Assembly (NCBI GenBank): GCA_012295275.1
Contig: CM022670.1
Location: 35,887,801 to 35,951,800, forward strand
Direction: 5' to 3'
Source of the DNA: Chrysomallon squamiferum
Taxonomy: Eukaryota > Mollusca > Gastropoda > Neomphalida > Peltospiridae
Length of the DNA: 64,000 bases
Below are positions 24,391 to 38,000 of the stretch, one piece after another. How positions within the stretch are numbered: position 1 is the stretch's first letter; the number at the start of each line of letters is the position of its first letter. The notes under the pieces are model-generated. The model made no database searches. It was not told the origin of the DNA and saw nothing but the letters and a program-made list of their open reading frames with translations. The position numbers and the translations under genes are program-made.

Positions 24391-27300
24391 CATTATTATT
24401 CACATAATGAATTTTCTGGGTGTATGATTGAGATCTGTTGCATTTTTACAGAATTATGCAAATTTTACTACTTTGAACTAGCTGTAATTATGCAAACAAA
24501 AGAAAAGCATATTATTCTAAATTATTTTTAGAATAAATTTTAAGCATTAATCAATTGGATATTCATAAATTTTTCTCAGTTTTAATCTATGTAGTTACTT
24601 TGCAGTCAAAAATGAATATGCAAAAGTAAATTTAAATTACTAAAGAAAACTAATTTCATTTTTAATGTTTGTGTTCATTATGTAAACTTATAAATTACAT
24701 TTCATGTGTGTACTTGTAATGTAAATATCACATAGCTAGAGAGAGTTGTACATTGGTTTTGAATAGATATTGTAAACATGTTTACATATTTTTAATATTA
24801 TGGTTTTACAACAAAGATATATAAATATGTACATGGGCATGTAAAAAAGTTTAATTGGGAGTTTGCTATGTTGAAGCACAATTAATTTTTAAATAATTAC
24901 ACAGAATAATTACAATGAATAGTATTGAAAATCATTATTCTCTCTTCCTCATTTTGAAAACTTTAATTCTTCTTTTTGTTGCAGATTCTTCTACAAATCG
25001 TGATGAAGAAAATGATGATGGATGTGTTAATAATTCTTCAAAGGTTTGTTGTTGGTTTAATGTGAAGTAAAATGAATTGCTATAAGTAATAATAATAAAC
25101 ACCTTATTTGTGTTATTAAAACAAATCATCTTGCATAACATTCTTTTTGCTAAATGAAAACAATTTCTACTATAACAAATGTTTTGTACAGTATTCAAAA
25201 ACATGCTATAATTATGATTATCTAAAGACATGTTTATTTCCTGTTTAATGTATTATACTGTGTGTAAATATTTTCTATTACATAAATATTTACATTTTAA
25301 ATTTATTAGGTATCCACGACATCAGAAGATACCCAAGCTGCCACAGGTACATATTTTTCTTTTAAACTGTTTAGTGCTGTGAAAATAATTAAGTATTTAA
25401 AGAATTTCTGCAGTTAATATTAAATACTTTTTAATGTATTTTTAAACAAGTATTTGGATAACACCCAAACAATTTGAAATGTAAATAATCTTAGTTCTGT
25501 AAATAGATAAGTATGACCAAATACTGCTAAAGTTTATAGGAAACCAAAATATTTTTTACTTTTCACTAGAAATTTCTGTATTTGAATTAAAAATAAGGTC
25601 TTAAGATGTGATCCTGTAGAAAGTATCAAACATTTATAGAAAAGAAGTGGATATTATTAACTATATAATTTATATATTCATATTAAACCATACATTTTCA
25701 TAAATTGAATATCAAATTTAATAAATTATGTGATGTAAAGTCACATTCTTTATAAAAAGTAGATTGAAAAAAACACCTAGTTACTAGCAATAATCATTAC
25801 TCTTTATAGACCAGCAAACTTCAGCTTTAAATTCCACTGTTTCTACTGGTACTTCCCCATCTTCCACAAGTTCAGACAATCAACAGAGAAATGAAAATTC
25901 TGTTATTCAGCCATCCAAACTGGGATCTCAGTTGCGTCCAGGATTCACAGGTAAAATAAAATGTTTGCAGTTAAATATGTTTTTACTCTTTTCTATTTCT
26001 TAAATGAAAGTCATTTCTAAAGAAATTTTTGAATAAAAGTTTGAAGAACGCTAATCTTCTGTATTTAAAATCTTTAAAAGATTTTTTTTAGTTAAAAAAA
26101 ATGGTAGATATCCTGATATATTTTAATATAATTAAAGTTGTAAGATTATTTATTTCATTTAACTTATAATCCTCTCTATATAATTTTAAGCAAGAAAATT
26201 ATCAGAAAAATATAAATTAAAGTAATTAATGATTCAGAGTAAAGTTAGTTTGTCAGCTGAGAAAAAAGCTAAATATATCTAATGCATAGGTTGAGGGATA
26301 ACATGCTTTTTTAATAATATTATGCTTGAAGCTTATTTATAAGTTGTCTTTTCTGACAAACAAAATAGCTAGGCTGTTTGACTGAACCAAAACTATTTTC
26401 TTTGATCTGTTGACTACAAAGATTTGGTTTACTGTCTACCACTTATTAAAAAAAAAACAAATGGAAGCTATTGGTCAGTTTATTTGTTTGTAGAAGTATA
26501 ATGAATACAGCATTTTGTGAAATTGAAATGAAATCCATTGAAGTTAATTTCAGTCTTTAAAAGTACATTTGTACCTGCTTGCACTAAAGATAGTTAGGTT
26601 GTTAATTAATCTGTTACTGGTTGATCACCTGAGTTTCGTGTAATTTAGTATGGGTTTACTTAAGAGATGTAAAAAAACATTAGTTAGCAAAGAAAATGAG
26701 ATGAATCAAAGTGAAAGAAGACAATCAAAAAAAGTTTTCACTGTTAAAATATTGATAGGGTATATTGAAAAGCTGAGGAATATAAATAAATTTGTTTATA
26801 TGGTTTATCAAATAATAATACACTTTTTCAAATGTTAATATATCATTTATATGTATATTTCACAATGTATATTTGGATAACTGAACATTTAGATGATTGT
26901 ATTTTGTCACAAAATTTATAGGCATTTCATTTTTTAAGTTGTTTTTGTTATTGTTAAGTTAGGACATCAGCTGATAATGAAGACAAATTATAGTTAAATC
27001 TTTAAAGTATCAGTATCTGAACTTTTAACTTTAAATATTGCCAAAAAATGTCTTATTTATAAAGCAGGAGAAATCCATGTTTTGTTTTATGTATTTTATG
27101 CATATGTAGAATTTCATTCATTTATTTCAAAAGTAAATTGCCTTAGATTGAAAAAACAAAGAAAATTTGTCTTTTTTCAGCTTTTGGTGGTACAGGAAGT
27201 AATTCAGGTTTGTAGTTGGGTAATTTGTAAGTGATTGAGAAATAAAATAAAAGTTATGTTGTAAACCTTTTCAATGTCTGAAAATTGTTTGAGGTGACAT

Positions 27301-30300
27301 ATAAATAATATCAAAATTCAGAAAACGTTTAATAAATAATACTCTGATTACTAAATGCTCTATTTTTCTCTTTGTAATTAATTTTATTATAAAAATGTAT
27401 TTTATTGCTGTTTTTTTTGTTTGTTTTTTTTGTTTTTCCTTATGTCTTTTTACATCAGTTTACTACAAACATTTGCATATTGTTTTAGAATAACAGTTAT
27501 TAATTACCCAACTTCTAGGTTGTAATTTTTAAAATACGTTTAATACTTTGTGTTTAATAATCTCTTTGTTTCTTGTTTCACAGGTACTTTTTCTAGTAAT
27601 CCATTTGGTCTTCAGCCAACATTAAAAAATGATGTTGTGTCTACAGCAAACCAGCATCCTCAAGTTTCTGAAGGTTTGTTAATTTATATACAAAATACAT
27701 AAAAAAAACCATGGTCAGTATATAATACGTGTATGTATATAATAACCAGAGTTTTTTTTAACATACTTTCAAATGCATTAACTAGAATTAAATAACTTTC
27801 TTCTGGAAAATGAATAAGTATGTATAGAAAATTTCTTTAATTTTGTAATTATTTTTCTAAAAGTTTTACTTTAAATTTAAAGGGGAGTTCCATGGAAATT
27901 CATTTTTATACTTCAGTAAAGTTTATTAATTTTTATTTTTGTATATTAATTTCAGGTTCTGGATTGATAGCACCCAGCAGATTTTCTGCCAATCCCTTTT
28001 TATCACAACAGCCAGACAGTCGCGTGTCATCACAGAGTGATCCCGATTCTGACCACTGTAGTAAGTACTCTGCTGTTATCTTACAATTATAGTTACTGGT
28101 ATTGTGATTAGCTGAGTGGCAGTACTTCAATTAAAACATCAACTAATAACAGTAAACCTTTGGTATTACTTTAAAAATTTTTTTTTAATGAGATATGTTA
28201 CGGTTTTATTCAGATATATTTATGTTTGGAAATTGCATATAAAAGTTTTTTGTTATTGCTTTGAATATAGAGAAAAGAATTAGATGTTTGTATTCAAAGT
28301 AACAATTTTGTAATAATTTCTGTTAAATGTTTATATTTTTTCTACACTATAAATTAAATAAAATCTCTACTTCATGCATTCACTCTTTCTGTTTTTGGTC
28401 AAAACACTTCCAGTCTGTTACACAATTGTAATAATTTATGAATGGCTGCCAATATGATTGATCTATCTTGAAATTAACAAATTTAAATAGTTTAATTTCA
28501 AAAATTTATTTTTGGTTCAGAGTATAATTATGTTCAAGTGTTTTAATTTACTGATAAACTTCTTTGATTCTAAAGGTGGAAAAGATGATGGAAAAGTGAA
28601 ATTTTTATTTCGCCCATCAAGATTAGCTGATCAAGTGGAGGCTTTGAAAAAAAATGGTACTGTTTGAACTTTTCTTTTTTATAAATTAGAATAAATTATG
28701 GAGATTTAATTTTATTAGTGCTAAAATCTTTGAAGATGTTAACAGATATAAAATACAAATATTAAAAACAGCCACAGATAATATAATTAACCAAAAATCA
28801 TTTGGGAGAATTAGTTGCTAAATTTGTTTATTATCATTTATTGTTCTGTTGAAATTGGGTCCTACCTTGGCCCAGAATGTTATTTTTATTTTTTGGTTAT
28901 TATTTGTTCTTTTTTGTTCATCCTTGAATTTAAAAGTATCACAAAGAATCTTTCATTTAAACAATAAAAAGTATAATAATATTTTTATTTGTTACCAATA
29001 GAACATTAGATGTTAATCGTACATTTTATTATTTTATTTATTTTCGTTTATTATTTATGGTATTTTTTTAACATTTCAGCACCACTTTTTCATATGCATG
29101 TATTTGTAATCTTGTGTTACAGTATTCTTTTTTTCTTTATTCCTCAGAAGCAAGCTCAGCATCTGGTGCTGCTCCATCAATACTTCGACCTGCAACACTT
29201 CCTGACCCCGCCACCTTTCAGAACAAGGTAAATATTATTTTAAACATTACCTTTGACTTACATTTATAACAACATAAATATTGCATTCACTTAAATTCTT
29301 CACAAGTTCTTAATTAAGCTGCACGATTAGTTTAATGTCGTAAAAAATATCTTATTTAAATATATGATTTTCATAACCACTTTATTTAAACACATGATTT
29401 TGTTAATATATATTATTATTAGCATGAAAATATTTTTATGTTGAGCTGTATGTAGATTATAACTGTGTATACAAATATTTTTATAATGAGCTATTATATA
29501 AATTTTAACTGTATAAAAAATATACTATTTAAATATGTTAAATTCTTAACCACCATGTTTTATTTTTTTTAATATGATGTTCTTAACCACTGTGCTTTTA
29601 TTGATTTGCTGTGTTATTTTGTGACAAAGTCAACAACTCTACTGAACAATCAGTAAGTAAGAATGAAACTAATGGCGAGGCTGCATCGAATGCTTCGAGT
29701 ACAGAAGAAATAGGAGAAGTGAGCTCGTCCATTCATTCAGACGGCAACAGACTGACCAGATTAGCTGAAGCTTCACCTCGAACAGACAAAGTCGTAGCCA
29801 ATGGATACAGCAGGTTTGTTTCCTCCTCTCTCTTTCTCTCACTCACTCTGTCTCTTTCTTTCTACCTCTCTTTCATACACACACAAAGACATAGTTTATC
29901 ATAAACATGTAGCATTCATATTGAAAGCAAATGTTAAATTAAGGTGCACATCATATATATCATATATTTTTCAGAGCAGAGCTTTGCCATTTGTATACAA
30001 AAATCATTGCTATGTGTAAAAATGAAGTATAACCTGACTGTTTATAAAAATTGACTGGAGAAAGGACATTATGTATACAAAATAAAGATTGAATTAATTG
30101 ATGTATGATTTTTTGTGAATATCATTTTAAATTTTGTGTAAATTTGCATTTAAATTTTTAATTTATTGTAATTTGTTTACAGCCAAGTGGATTCTACATG
30201 TCAAGGGGCAACTTCAAATAATGATAATATATTCTGCCAGAGTTTGACAAATCGGGTGACGGTAGGTGTTTGGTTTTCTAATGACTGTGTTATAAAGTTA

Positions 30301-30398
30301 ATGTCAACAATAAATATATAGATAGATATATATCTAGTTAGTGTGAGGTTTTCTAATGATTGTCTTATAAAGTTAATGTCAACAATAAATATATAGAT

Positions 30399-30445
<47 letters not shown>

Positions 30446-31635
30446 TAAAAAATATGTGGGTATGTGTGCATACATATATATACACACACACACACACATA
30501 CATAGATACACAGAGTTGTAGATATACAGATAGATATGTACATATATAGAGACATTCTGAAAATTTTGTTATTACTTAATTGAATATATATGTATGCATA
30601 TAAAATAGTTACATATGTCTGTTCTTTGTTTGTTTTTTAACCAGTTACTTACCACTAAACTAATGTCAATTATGAGACAAAATATATATTTTTTTTAAAA
30701 TGAGACTTTAGTTCCTATAACATTTTTAATAATTTTAATAAATAAGAATTATTTCACATAAAATAAAATAAAATAAAATTAAGGTGAACTGAATAGGATA
30801 ATAATGTGACTGAGGATTATTTTTTTTTTTTCTTCAGAGTTTTGCTGCCACTCAGTTGACTAGTAATGACACTGGAGCGGGGGCAAGGGGATTTACCTTT
30901 GGTCAAAATTTGACTGACCGAGTTGTTCTATCACATTCGTCAGTGGAAGATGCAGAGAAGAATAGTGACGGTGATGACCGGGACTCTTCAGGTAAAGTGA
31001 ACTGTTATTATAAACAACACACAAATGAAGCTGTTAGGTGTATTTTGTATGACAAAAATGTTCATTTTGTTTATAGACCAGGAACAATAATCCATGTTTT
31101 GTTTTGTGTATTTTATACATATATAGAGCATTTTTATTTATTTTTATTTCAAAAATAAATTGTCATAGATATTTATTTAAAGAATGAAAGGTTGGGAAAT
31201 AATTTTTATATGTTGATGATTAGTTATCATTGAAGATGAAGCACAATTTTATTTTTTTATTAGTGAATACACTATTCACCAAATCCTAAAATATCCTACA
31301 GTTATATATATATATATATATATATATATAGATATATGTGAAATGATAGAGAATTGCATAATTATATACTTTTCAAGAGACATATGGAATTAATTTTAAA
31401 AAGAGAGATTATAAAAATGTTTTGAGTTGTTTGTGAATGATGCTTGAATATTACAATTAATAATAGTTTAAAAAGGATGTAGTATCTTTGTTAATAATGT
31501 TTGGATACAACAGATGTTTTGAATTGTTCAAAATGGACAAAGTATATTTGTGAATGAGATTTGAGTATTATATTGTTTTAAATGGATTTATGACTGAGGA
31601 TTGGTTTTCATAATCATTAAGAGTTTTAAATTAGA

Positions 31636-31667
<32 letters not shown>

Positions 31668-34600
31668 CATGTGTGTGTGTGTGTGTGTGTGTGTCTGTCT
31701 GTCTGTCTGTGAATGATGTTTGAATATTACAAATGTTAAGAATTATTTTCAGATGCTGAAAACACAAACAGAACTCTGGAAGAGTCTGCCAGGGAGTACC
31801 AGGCAAAACATGGCATTAAACCTGATCTGAAAGAAGTTGAAATTGTCACTGGGGAAGAGGAGGAATCAAATGTTCTCCAGGTTTAAGAAATTATTAATTT
31901 AAAGGCAAAATTGTTTTGATTAGTTATATTTATTCTGAATGTCATTTGATTTTTTGCATTAATTTTGGACATTTGTAAGAAATAAAAATATCTCATTTTT
32001 ATCCATTAACAATAAATATTTAAAATTTACTCTTTTGATGTTGTTAATAAATATACCACATTTGGAAGATTTTAAAAACATACAAAGAGGGGAAACTTTT
32101 TTATTTAGAATTATTTGTGAAATATTATGTAGATTTGAGAATATTTTATTTACAATCTTTTAGAAAATTTAAAATTCCAAATTCAGTTTTCTTCAAAATG
32201 CACTACTAATACGATTGATGTAACATGTAATGTTATTTAAATATAATTTTTTTTTTTTAATTTTTCAGGTGTGTTGTAAATTATTTTTGTTTGATGGTGA
32301 CAAACAAGTGTGGGTGGAGAAAGGTCGGGGAACTCTCAGATTGAATGACACTTCACCCGATGACACCTCAGAAGCTTTCAATTCTAGACTTAGTAAGTTC
32401 AGAACTGTTCATCAGTTACAAACAAAACCATTTTTTAAAAGTGAAACCAGATGCTGTAAGGGAATTGTTATGTCCTTAATTTTGTATATTTATGTTTATG
32501 CAAACAAGAAACATTATTCCGGTTATAAATAGTTTTTATTTTACATTACAATCATCAGTTCAAAGGGCAGCTTTTGCATAATGTATATAAAATGAATACT
32601 CATTATTTCTTTTATATTTGGTTTTTATTTTAAATTTCAGTCATGAGGACAAAGGACAGTCACTGATTCTTTTAAAATTAGATTTTGTTTTAAATTACAG
32701 TCATGAGAACACAAGGCAGTCTTTGTTTAATGTAGATAAAACAAAGAAACAGTCATTTATTCTTTTATATTTGTTTTAAAAAAAAATTACAGTCATAAGG
32801 ACAAAGGACAGTTTTTTGTCTAATATAAGTCACTGATTGTTTTATAATTAGTTTTTGTTTCACATTACAGTCATGAGAACACAGGGCAGTCTTCGTCTAA
32901 TACTCAACACAAAGATCTGGCCTGGGATGACTGTGGAACGAGCTAGTCAGAAGAGTGTTCGAATCACGGCAACGGATGGTGCTGATGGAATTAGAGTTTT
33001 CTTAATAACAGTAAGCACATACTTGAGATATACACTGATTTGTAGTTTAGAACAGTAACGCTTTTTTAATATTGTTTGTTTTTGAAGAATTGTGGTGAAA
33101 ATGAATGCTTGTTTTATCTATCTGTAATGAGAAGAAGAGTTCAAGTGTGTGTGAAATGTTAAGATGAAATTTTATTTACTGAAAAGAAACTGGTGTATTG
33201 TGTTAAATAATTACTGATAATAGCTGCATTTGTGTTCCAGTCCAATCCTAAAGATAGTGAAACTATTTTGCGTGCAATTGATTGGCGGATACAGCAGTTA
33301 AAGTTAGCAGAAGAAAAAGAACAATTTGCAAAAGAAGAAAGAGTTTCTGAGAAGAGAAAAGCTGAGTCTACAGAAGGCGAATCACCAAAGAAAAAACAGT
33401 GAGTTTTTTTTTTTTTTACAAACTTCGGTTGTGTTTTTCTTTGGGTTTTTCTTTCTTTCTTCATTGGCTCTGACAGTGAAAAGATAATGTGAAAGCTGAA
33501 ACCACTGGGTAACTGACGAGGTGGCAAAAATCAAATTAGCTTGAAAGTCAAATATGTCTAAGACTGATATCTTCTTTTTTTGTTTTGTATGTTTTAAAAT
33601 AACAGTTTCTTGGAGTGAAGGTTATAAATTGAAATTGAGTTTTACTGGATCTTTTTAAGGTATTGTTTTATCGTATAGTGAATGATATACCCATGCACTC
33701 AAACACACACACATGCATATGTGTGTTTATTACATCCAATTAAATTAACAATTTCTTTAGATTTATTGTGTTATAGCACTCATTTATTGAGGGTTTTATT
33801 TTTTGTTATTATTATTATTTATTTATTTATTTATTTATTTTAAATTTTTTTGTCACAGAAAAATATCCCTGCAGGCTGAAGGCGTGACCCCAGCTGTGCG
33901 ACGTGAAGAATCTGATAGCAGTGTTCAAGACCCTGAAACAGAAGGTCAGTCTTGACACACCGGACTGGCCAGATGCTGTCTCTTACACATTGAAACAGCT
34001 GAATGTAAAATAACAACTTAAACAAAAAAAAACAAAAAACAAAAACAAGTTAAACGAAAATGAGAGAAAGTTACTTTAATTCGTGCAATGTGATTCCTGG
34101 TGACTTTAAGTTGACGTTCTTTTTTTATATATATATATTTTTTTTTTTTTTTTTTGACATCTTAGTTGTAAAATGATCTGAGTACAGGAGTTGAAGGCAA
34201 CTTTGTTTATTACTTCTCACTGTGGACTTACGATGTGTTAGGAAATAAATTGTTTGTGCTCTAATCAAGCAGTGAAAATTACATTAGTTACGGCTTATAC
34301 AAATACAGTTTTCCGTTTATGTTTTTTTTTTTTTTTTTTTTTTTTTTTGGACAATAAAACTTTCATACAAACTTAATTTTAATTTATCTTAATTTTTTTT
34401 TTCCTTCCTTATGATTTCACAAATCCTTGCTTTTACATAAACATATGAAGATCTTCATGATCTTAATATTTTTTCTTTTCTTTATTCTAATAAATATTAT
34501 ATGTTTGTTTTTTTCTTTATTCTAATTATTAAAATAATTAAATATGAATAACTAAACTAAAATATTTTTTTATTTGATTAATCTTGTATGCATTATCTAA

Positions 34601-35034
34601 ACACTTTATATTTTGGCATTATTGAATTCTAAACTAATTAATATTTTATGTCATTCAGTTAGCTTCAAATATATTTTCAAATGTATACTTTGAGCAAAAC
34701 TTTGATAGGCTACATATAGATTATTTACTCAAATTAATGCATTTATAATTACATAGTCTTTCCTTACATTTTTGTAACAGAAAAATTCAGAATTTTCTAT
34801 TTCATTAACAATAAAACTGCTTTAAAACATATTTTTTCTCCCTTATTCCGAATTTTTAACAACCTGCATTACATAAAAATTTTAATTTACATTTCAAAGG
34901 TAATCATTGTCATTTTTTGTATTTTTAAGCATTTTGGTATGAGGATATCATATGAAAGTAAACTTGTTTTTCTGTTTTCAGCATCCTGTGAAAGTTTTTC
35001 ATCCTCGTTTACCGTAAAGTCGGAATCAGACTGA
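23803..35034 (+). CDS. RANBP3: RANBP3, Ran-binding protein 3
   Basis: RANBP3 is a nuclear cofactor of the CRM1 exportin and of RCC1. Exons: 23803-23821, 24985-25043, 25310-25346, 25810-25950, 27181-27207, 27584-27673, 27956-28060, 28576-28656, 29148-29227, 29662-29813, 30183-30261, 30838-30991, 31753-31880, 32269-32392, 32871-33010, 33241-33398, 33859-33944 and 34982-35034. They join in frame to 570 residues, close to the human length. The start MADSGADSS leads into a disordered Ser/Thr-rich half with NPFG and NPFLS. Next come FG-type blocks (IFCQSLTNRV, GFTFGQNLTDRVVL) and the Ran-binding domain (VEIVTGEEEESNVLQ, CCKLFLFD, WVEKGRGTLRLND, IMRTQGSLRLILNTKIW, RITATDGADGIRVFLI). A basic cluster, KRKAEST then PKKKQK, could be a nuclear signal. 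Reading past exon 16 or 17 gives an immediate stop. The exon 10 acceptor is weak and was chosen for phase. Confidence 0.95.
24341..24390. repeat. poly-T tract, 50 bp
   Basis: An uninterrupted T run lies in RANBP3 intron 1. It could be the reverse-complemented tail of an old retroposed copy, but nothing recognisable follows it. Confidence 0.9.
30401..30442. repeat. (TA)n microsatellite with flanking GATA and CA runs
   Basis: This TA run lies in RANBP3 intron 11. It is flanked by TAGATA motifs and, at 30481-30498, a CA run. A segment beginning TTAATGTCAACAATAAATATATAGATAG occurs twice, at about 30298 and 30372, preceded by a shared GGTTTTCTAATGA...TGT.TTATAAAG block, so there is a local 74-bp direct duplication. 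Confidence 0.85.
31301..31330. repeat. (TA)n microsatellite in RANBP3 intron 12
   Basis: A short pure TA run. A second composite repeat (TA, then TG, then CTGT units) lies at 31638-31709 in the same intron. Confidence 0.85.
32541..32900 (+). repeat. tandem copies of the RANBP3 exon 15 splice acceptor and exon start
   Basis: The true exon 15 begins at 32871 after ...CACATTACAG with TCATGAGAACACAGGGCAGT. Very similar acceptor-plus-start units precede it: after TTTCAG at 32641 (TCATGAGGACAAAGGACAGT), after TTACAG at 32701 (TCATGAGAACACAAGGCAGT), after TTACAG at 32793 (TCATAAGGACAAAGGACAGT), and a decayed one near 32551 (ATCATCAGTTCAAAGGGCAG). Spacings are about 90, 60, 92 and 78 bp. Each unit also carries a related TTTTATATTTG-type T-rich stretch. 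The extra copies lose the reading frame soon after the acceptor, so they are pseudo-exon starts. Confidence 0.85.
33945..34358 (+). other. possible alternative 3' end of RANBP3
   Basis: If the donor after exon 17 (33944) is not used, the frame continues for EGQS and stops at 33954-33956. An AATAAA lies at 34353-34358. This would give a shorter C-terminus than the spliced form ending ASCESFSSSFTVKSESD. The sequence allows both, and which one is made is unknown. Confidence 0.4.
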
Positions 35035-38000
35035 TAATAACAATGTTGTTGTTCATGTCATGTTTGGGATTATTGTCATACACCATCATCATTGTTTGTA
35101 CAGACTCTAAACCACGCTGGTGGCGAGGAGACGAATCATCACTTTGTTCAGTTAGCAACAGCTACAATCATGACTTGTTCTTTATGATTTCTTCATTGGC
35201 TTTGGTCACAACAGATAATTTTCATGCGATACTTTGAGTATCTGAGTGAAGATATGAAATATGTACAGTACAATGATTTTTTTTTTAATTTTTTTTTCTC
35301 TCCCACATATTTAGAAACTGACCAAGAAAACCTCTCACTCTCTCTCTCTTCTGAAGTGCTTTAAAATATTTCAAAAACTTGTGTTATCATCATTATAAAT
35401 GCTATCATTAACTTGTAACTTCATCTGTTTTCTCATTAAAAAGAAATATTAGGCTTCTTTTTTTTTTTTTTTTTTTTTTTATAGTTAACAAAAATATTGA
35501 AGTTAAATATGCCACCAGTGTGAGCTTTTATGTTAAAAGAAATTTCACTTTTTTATTTTTTTATTTTTATTTTTTTGTTATCTCTGTGGTTGTTTTGACA
35601 GCATTTTCCAGTATTGTTAAGTTTGATTGGACTGTCCTGCATCTTTAGTTAAATTATTTTCAACATAACCGTTTGTTTATCAGATGGGTTTTCTGAGAGT
35701 TATTTTTCTTGTACCACACAATTAAAGGTGCACATCTGTTTTGCATTTAAGTGTAATTATGTAAAAATATTCACTCACAACACTTTGTTGTAATTTTATG
35801 GTCAGCCTGTATCAAACTGTAAAGATCAATTCAGTTATATTTATTTACATATTAAGTCATGGACATACTTTTTTTTTCTTTTTTTTTTTTCTTTACATTA
35901 TTTCATCTATATGTGGCATTCTTTTTATTTGGTGTGTGAATTTATCATTTAACATAAGTGCTTGGAAAACGTTTTACCTCACTTTTTTTATTTTACTATT
36001 ATAAACCTTGAAGAAAACAACAACCTAGACTTGTGGAATATAATAATTAAAATTAAGCTTTTATTAATTATAAATATATGTCATGTACTTAGCTTGTTCC
36101 ATAAAATAAATTTGTACAATGATTAGATTAGTTTGATATAACTAACACGAAACAGCAGTGAATTAATAAAAGTATATATAAAAAAAAAAAAACAACAACA
36201 GAGGAATCAGTTTTAGATAAGTATAGGTCTTGTTTTTACCTGGTGAAAACTTCGAAAAATTAGACTGACACAAAGCAATATTGACTTAGAAAATTAGTTT
36301 CTTGTCACATCTCAGGTTGGTTTCCAGTTTGTAGGTCTTCACAGTAAACGTGTAAAGTCTTCAGACCATCACAGTTTAGTAGTAGTAAATGTTAACCTAT
36401 GTTTTGCTGCACCGAAGAACAAGTCAAAATGTTTCTGAAAGTTCTGAAAGCCAGACAGTTGTAAAAATTGCCTTCACAGTTCAAATATGAATTGTATGTT
36501 AAGTGATTATCCAAGACTAGATTGCTATTTCTGTCTCTTTTTGCATTCTGACTCAGTTTTCATTTTTTATTCGTGTTTTTTTTAAAATATATATATATGG
36601 CATGCTGGTCATGTTAATATTACACTGTTTAATACCTGTTGTAGCAGAATCATAATAATTTCAAAATTTGTAGAAAATATTCTTTTGGACTGTCGGTTTC
36701 AGTCGGTTAAATATTCAGTTATTCAGTTTTGAAGCAATGATAATTAAGGCGAATTATCTGTAACATAATTTGACAACTGTACTGGCCATTTATGGTGGGG
36801 GTTTTTTTCAGTGAAGTGGAGGGTATTGCTGGGTTGTGTTTTTTCTCTTTTTTTTTGTTAGAAAAATGTTTCCTGTTACAAATTTGATAAATGGACTTAC
36901 AGATTTGATGTCAGTAGCATTTAATGTACCCATCATGAAAAATACCACATCATCAGTGTGTTGGAATTTTTAGTGAAAGTAGATAAAATAACAAATTTCC
37001 TTCCCCAAATTATTAACATTAGAAAATGAAACTCATTAATTTTTTAAGATTTTGTTATTTGATTAGTTTTGTATTAAATTATTGTTGGCTTTTTCCTCGT
37101 TTATTTAATTTGCAGTCAGTGAGGTGAACTCAAAAATTTACTGAAGTGATTTTTAAATATGATTTTTAAGACTTCAAAAATTTATATTTGTTTCTTAAAA
37201 TTACAATAATCATTTGTTTCTGGGTTTTTTGTTTGTTTCTTTTTTTTTATAACCTTTTCATCTTTCACATTAACACGTTCTTCATTTTGTCGAAAGAAGT
37301 ATTTTTAAGTGAATAAATTAAACTTGTTTTAATCTTGTTGCTTTAACTTCCTCTTAGACATGTACACCAGTATGAAATATTGAAATAAAAAAAACTACTT
37401 CATGTATTTACATGTCTGTCACTGAATTCTGTTATTTTCTGTCTGATCATGGTATAAAAAAGAACAACATAATGACTTGTACATACGGCTCATGTTATTT
37501 CTGAATGTAATTCTGTAACCCTCGTGTTAAGGGTTTATTTAGCTGGTTGTCCAAACATTTGTGTTCATGGAAATTATGGAGATTTTTTGCAGTAATACGC
37601 AAAAATAAATATGTTGGGAGAAGGAAAGAAACTACGGGTGAATAAAAAGTCCCAGCAAATTTAAAGCAGAAATAAAAAAAATAAAAAAATAATAATAACA
37701 ATAAAAAAAAATAAAGAAATAAATAAAAAATGAATATTACTATATGCAACTATGGTCAAAGATTATTGATTTTTAAATGTGAAAATATTAATTTTGTAAA
37801 TTAAAATAATGTCAGCTTTAAAATTATTATTATTTTTTTGTTTAATAATAAAAATGTAACCAGATATAAATAATTTATAAGTTTATGGCAAATGATGGAG
37901 ATTTTATCAAATGATTTAATTATATTCATAAACTTTGAAAAAAGCAAATAATTATCACGAACCTTTCATATTAGTGGTGAATAAGCATTTATTTGTGTTT

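Noticed and set aside
37495-37749. 84-codon Phe/Tyr-rich minus-strand frame in the RANBP3-FGGY gap
   Set aside because: It is low-complexity AT sequence with no homology or splice context.
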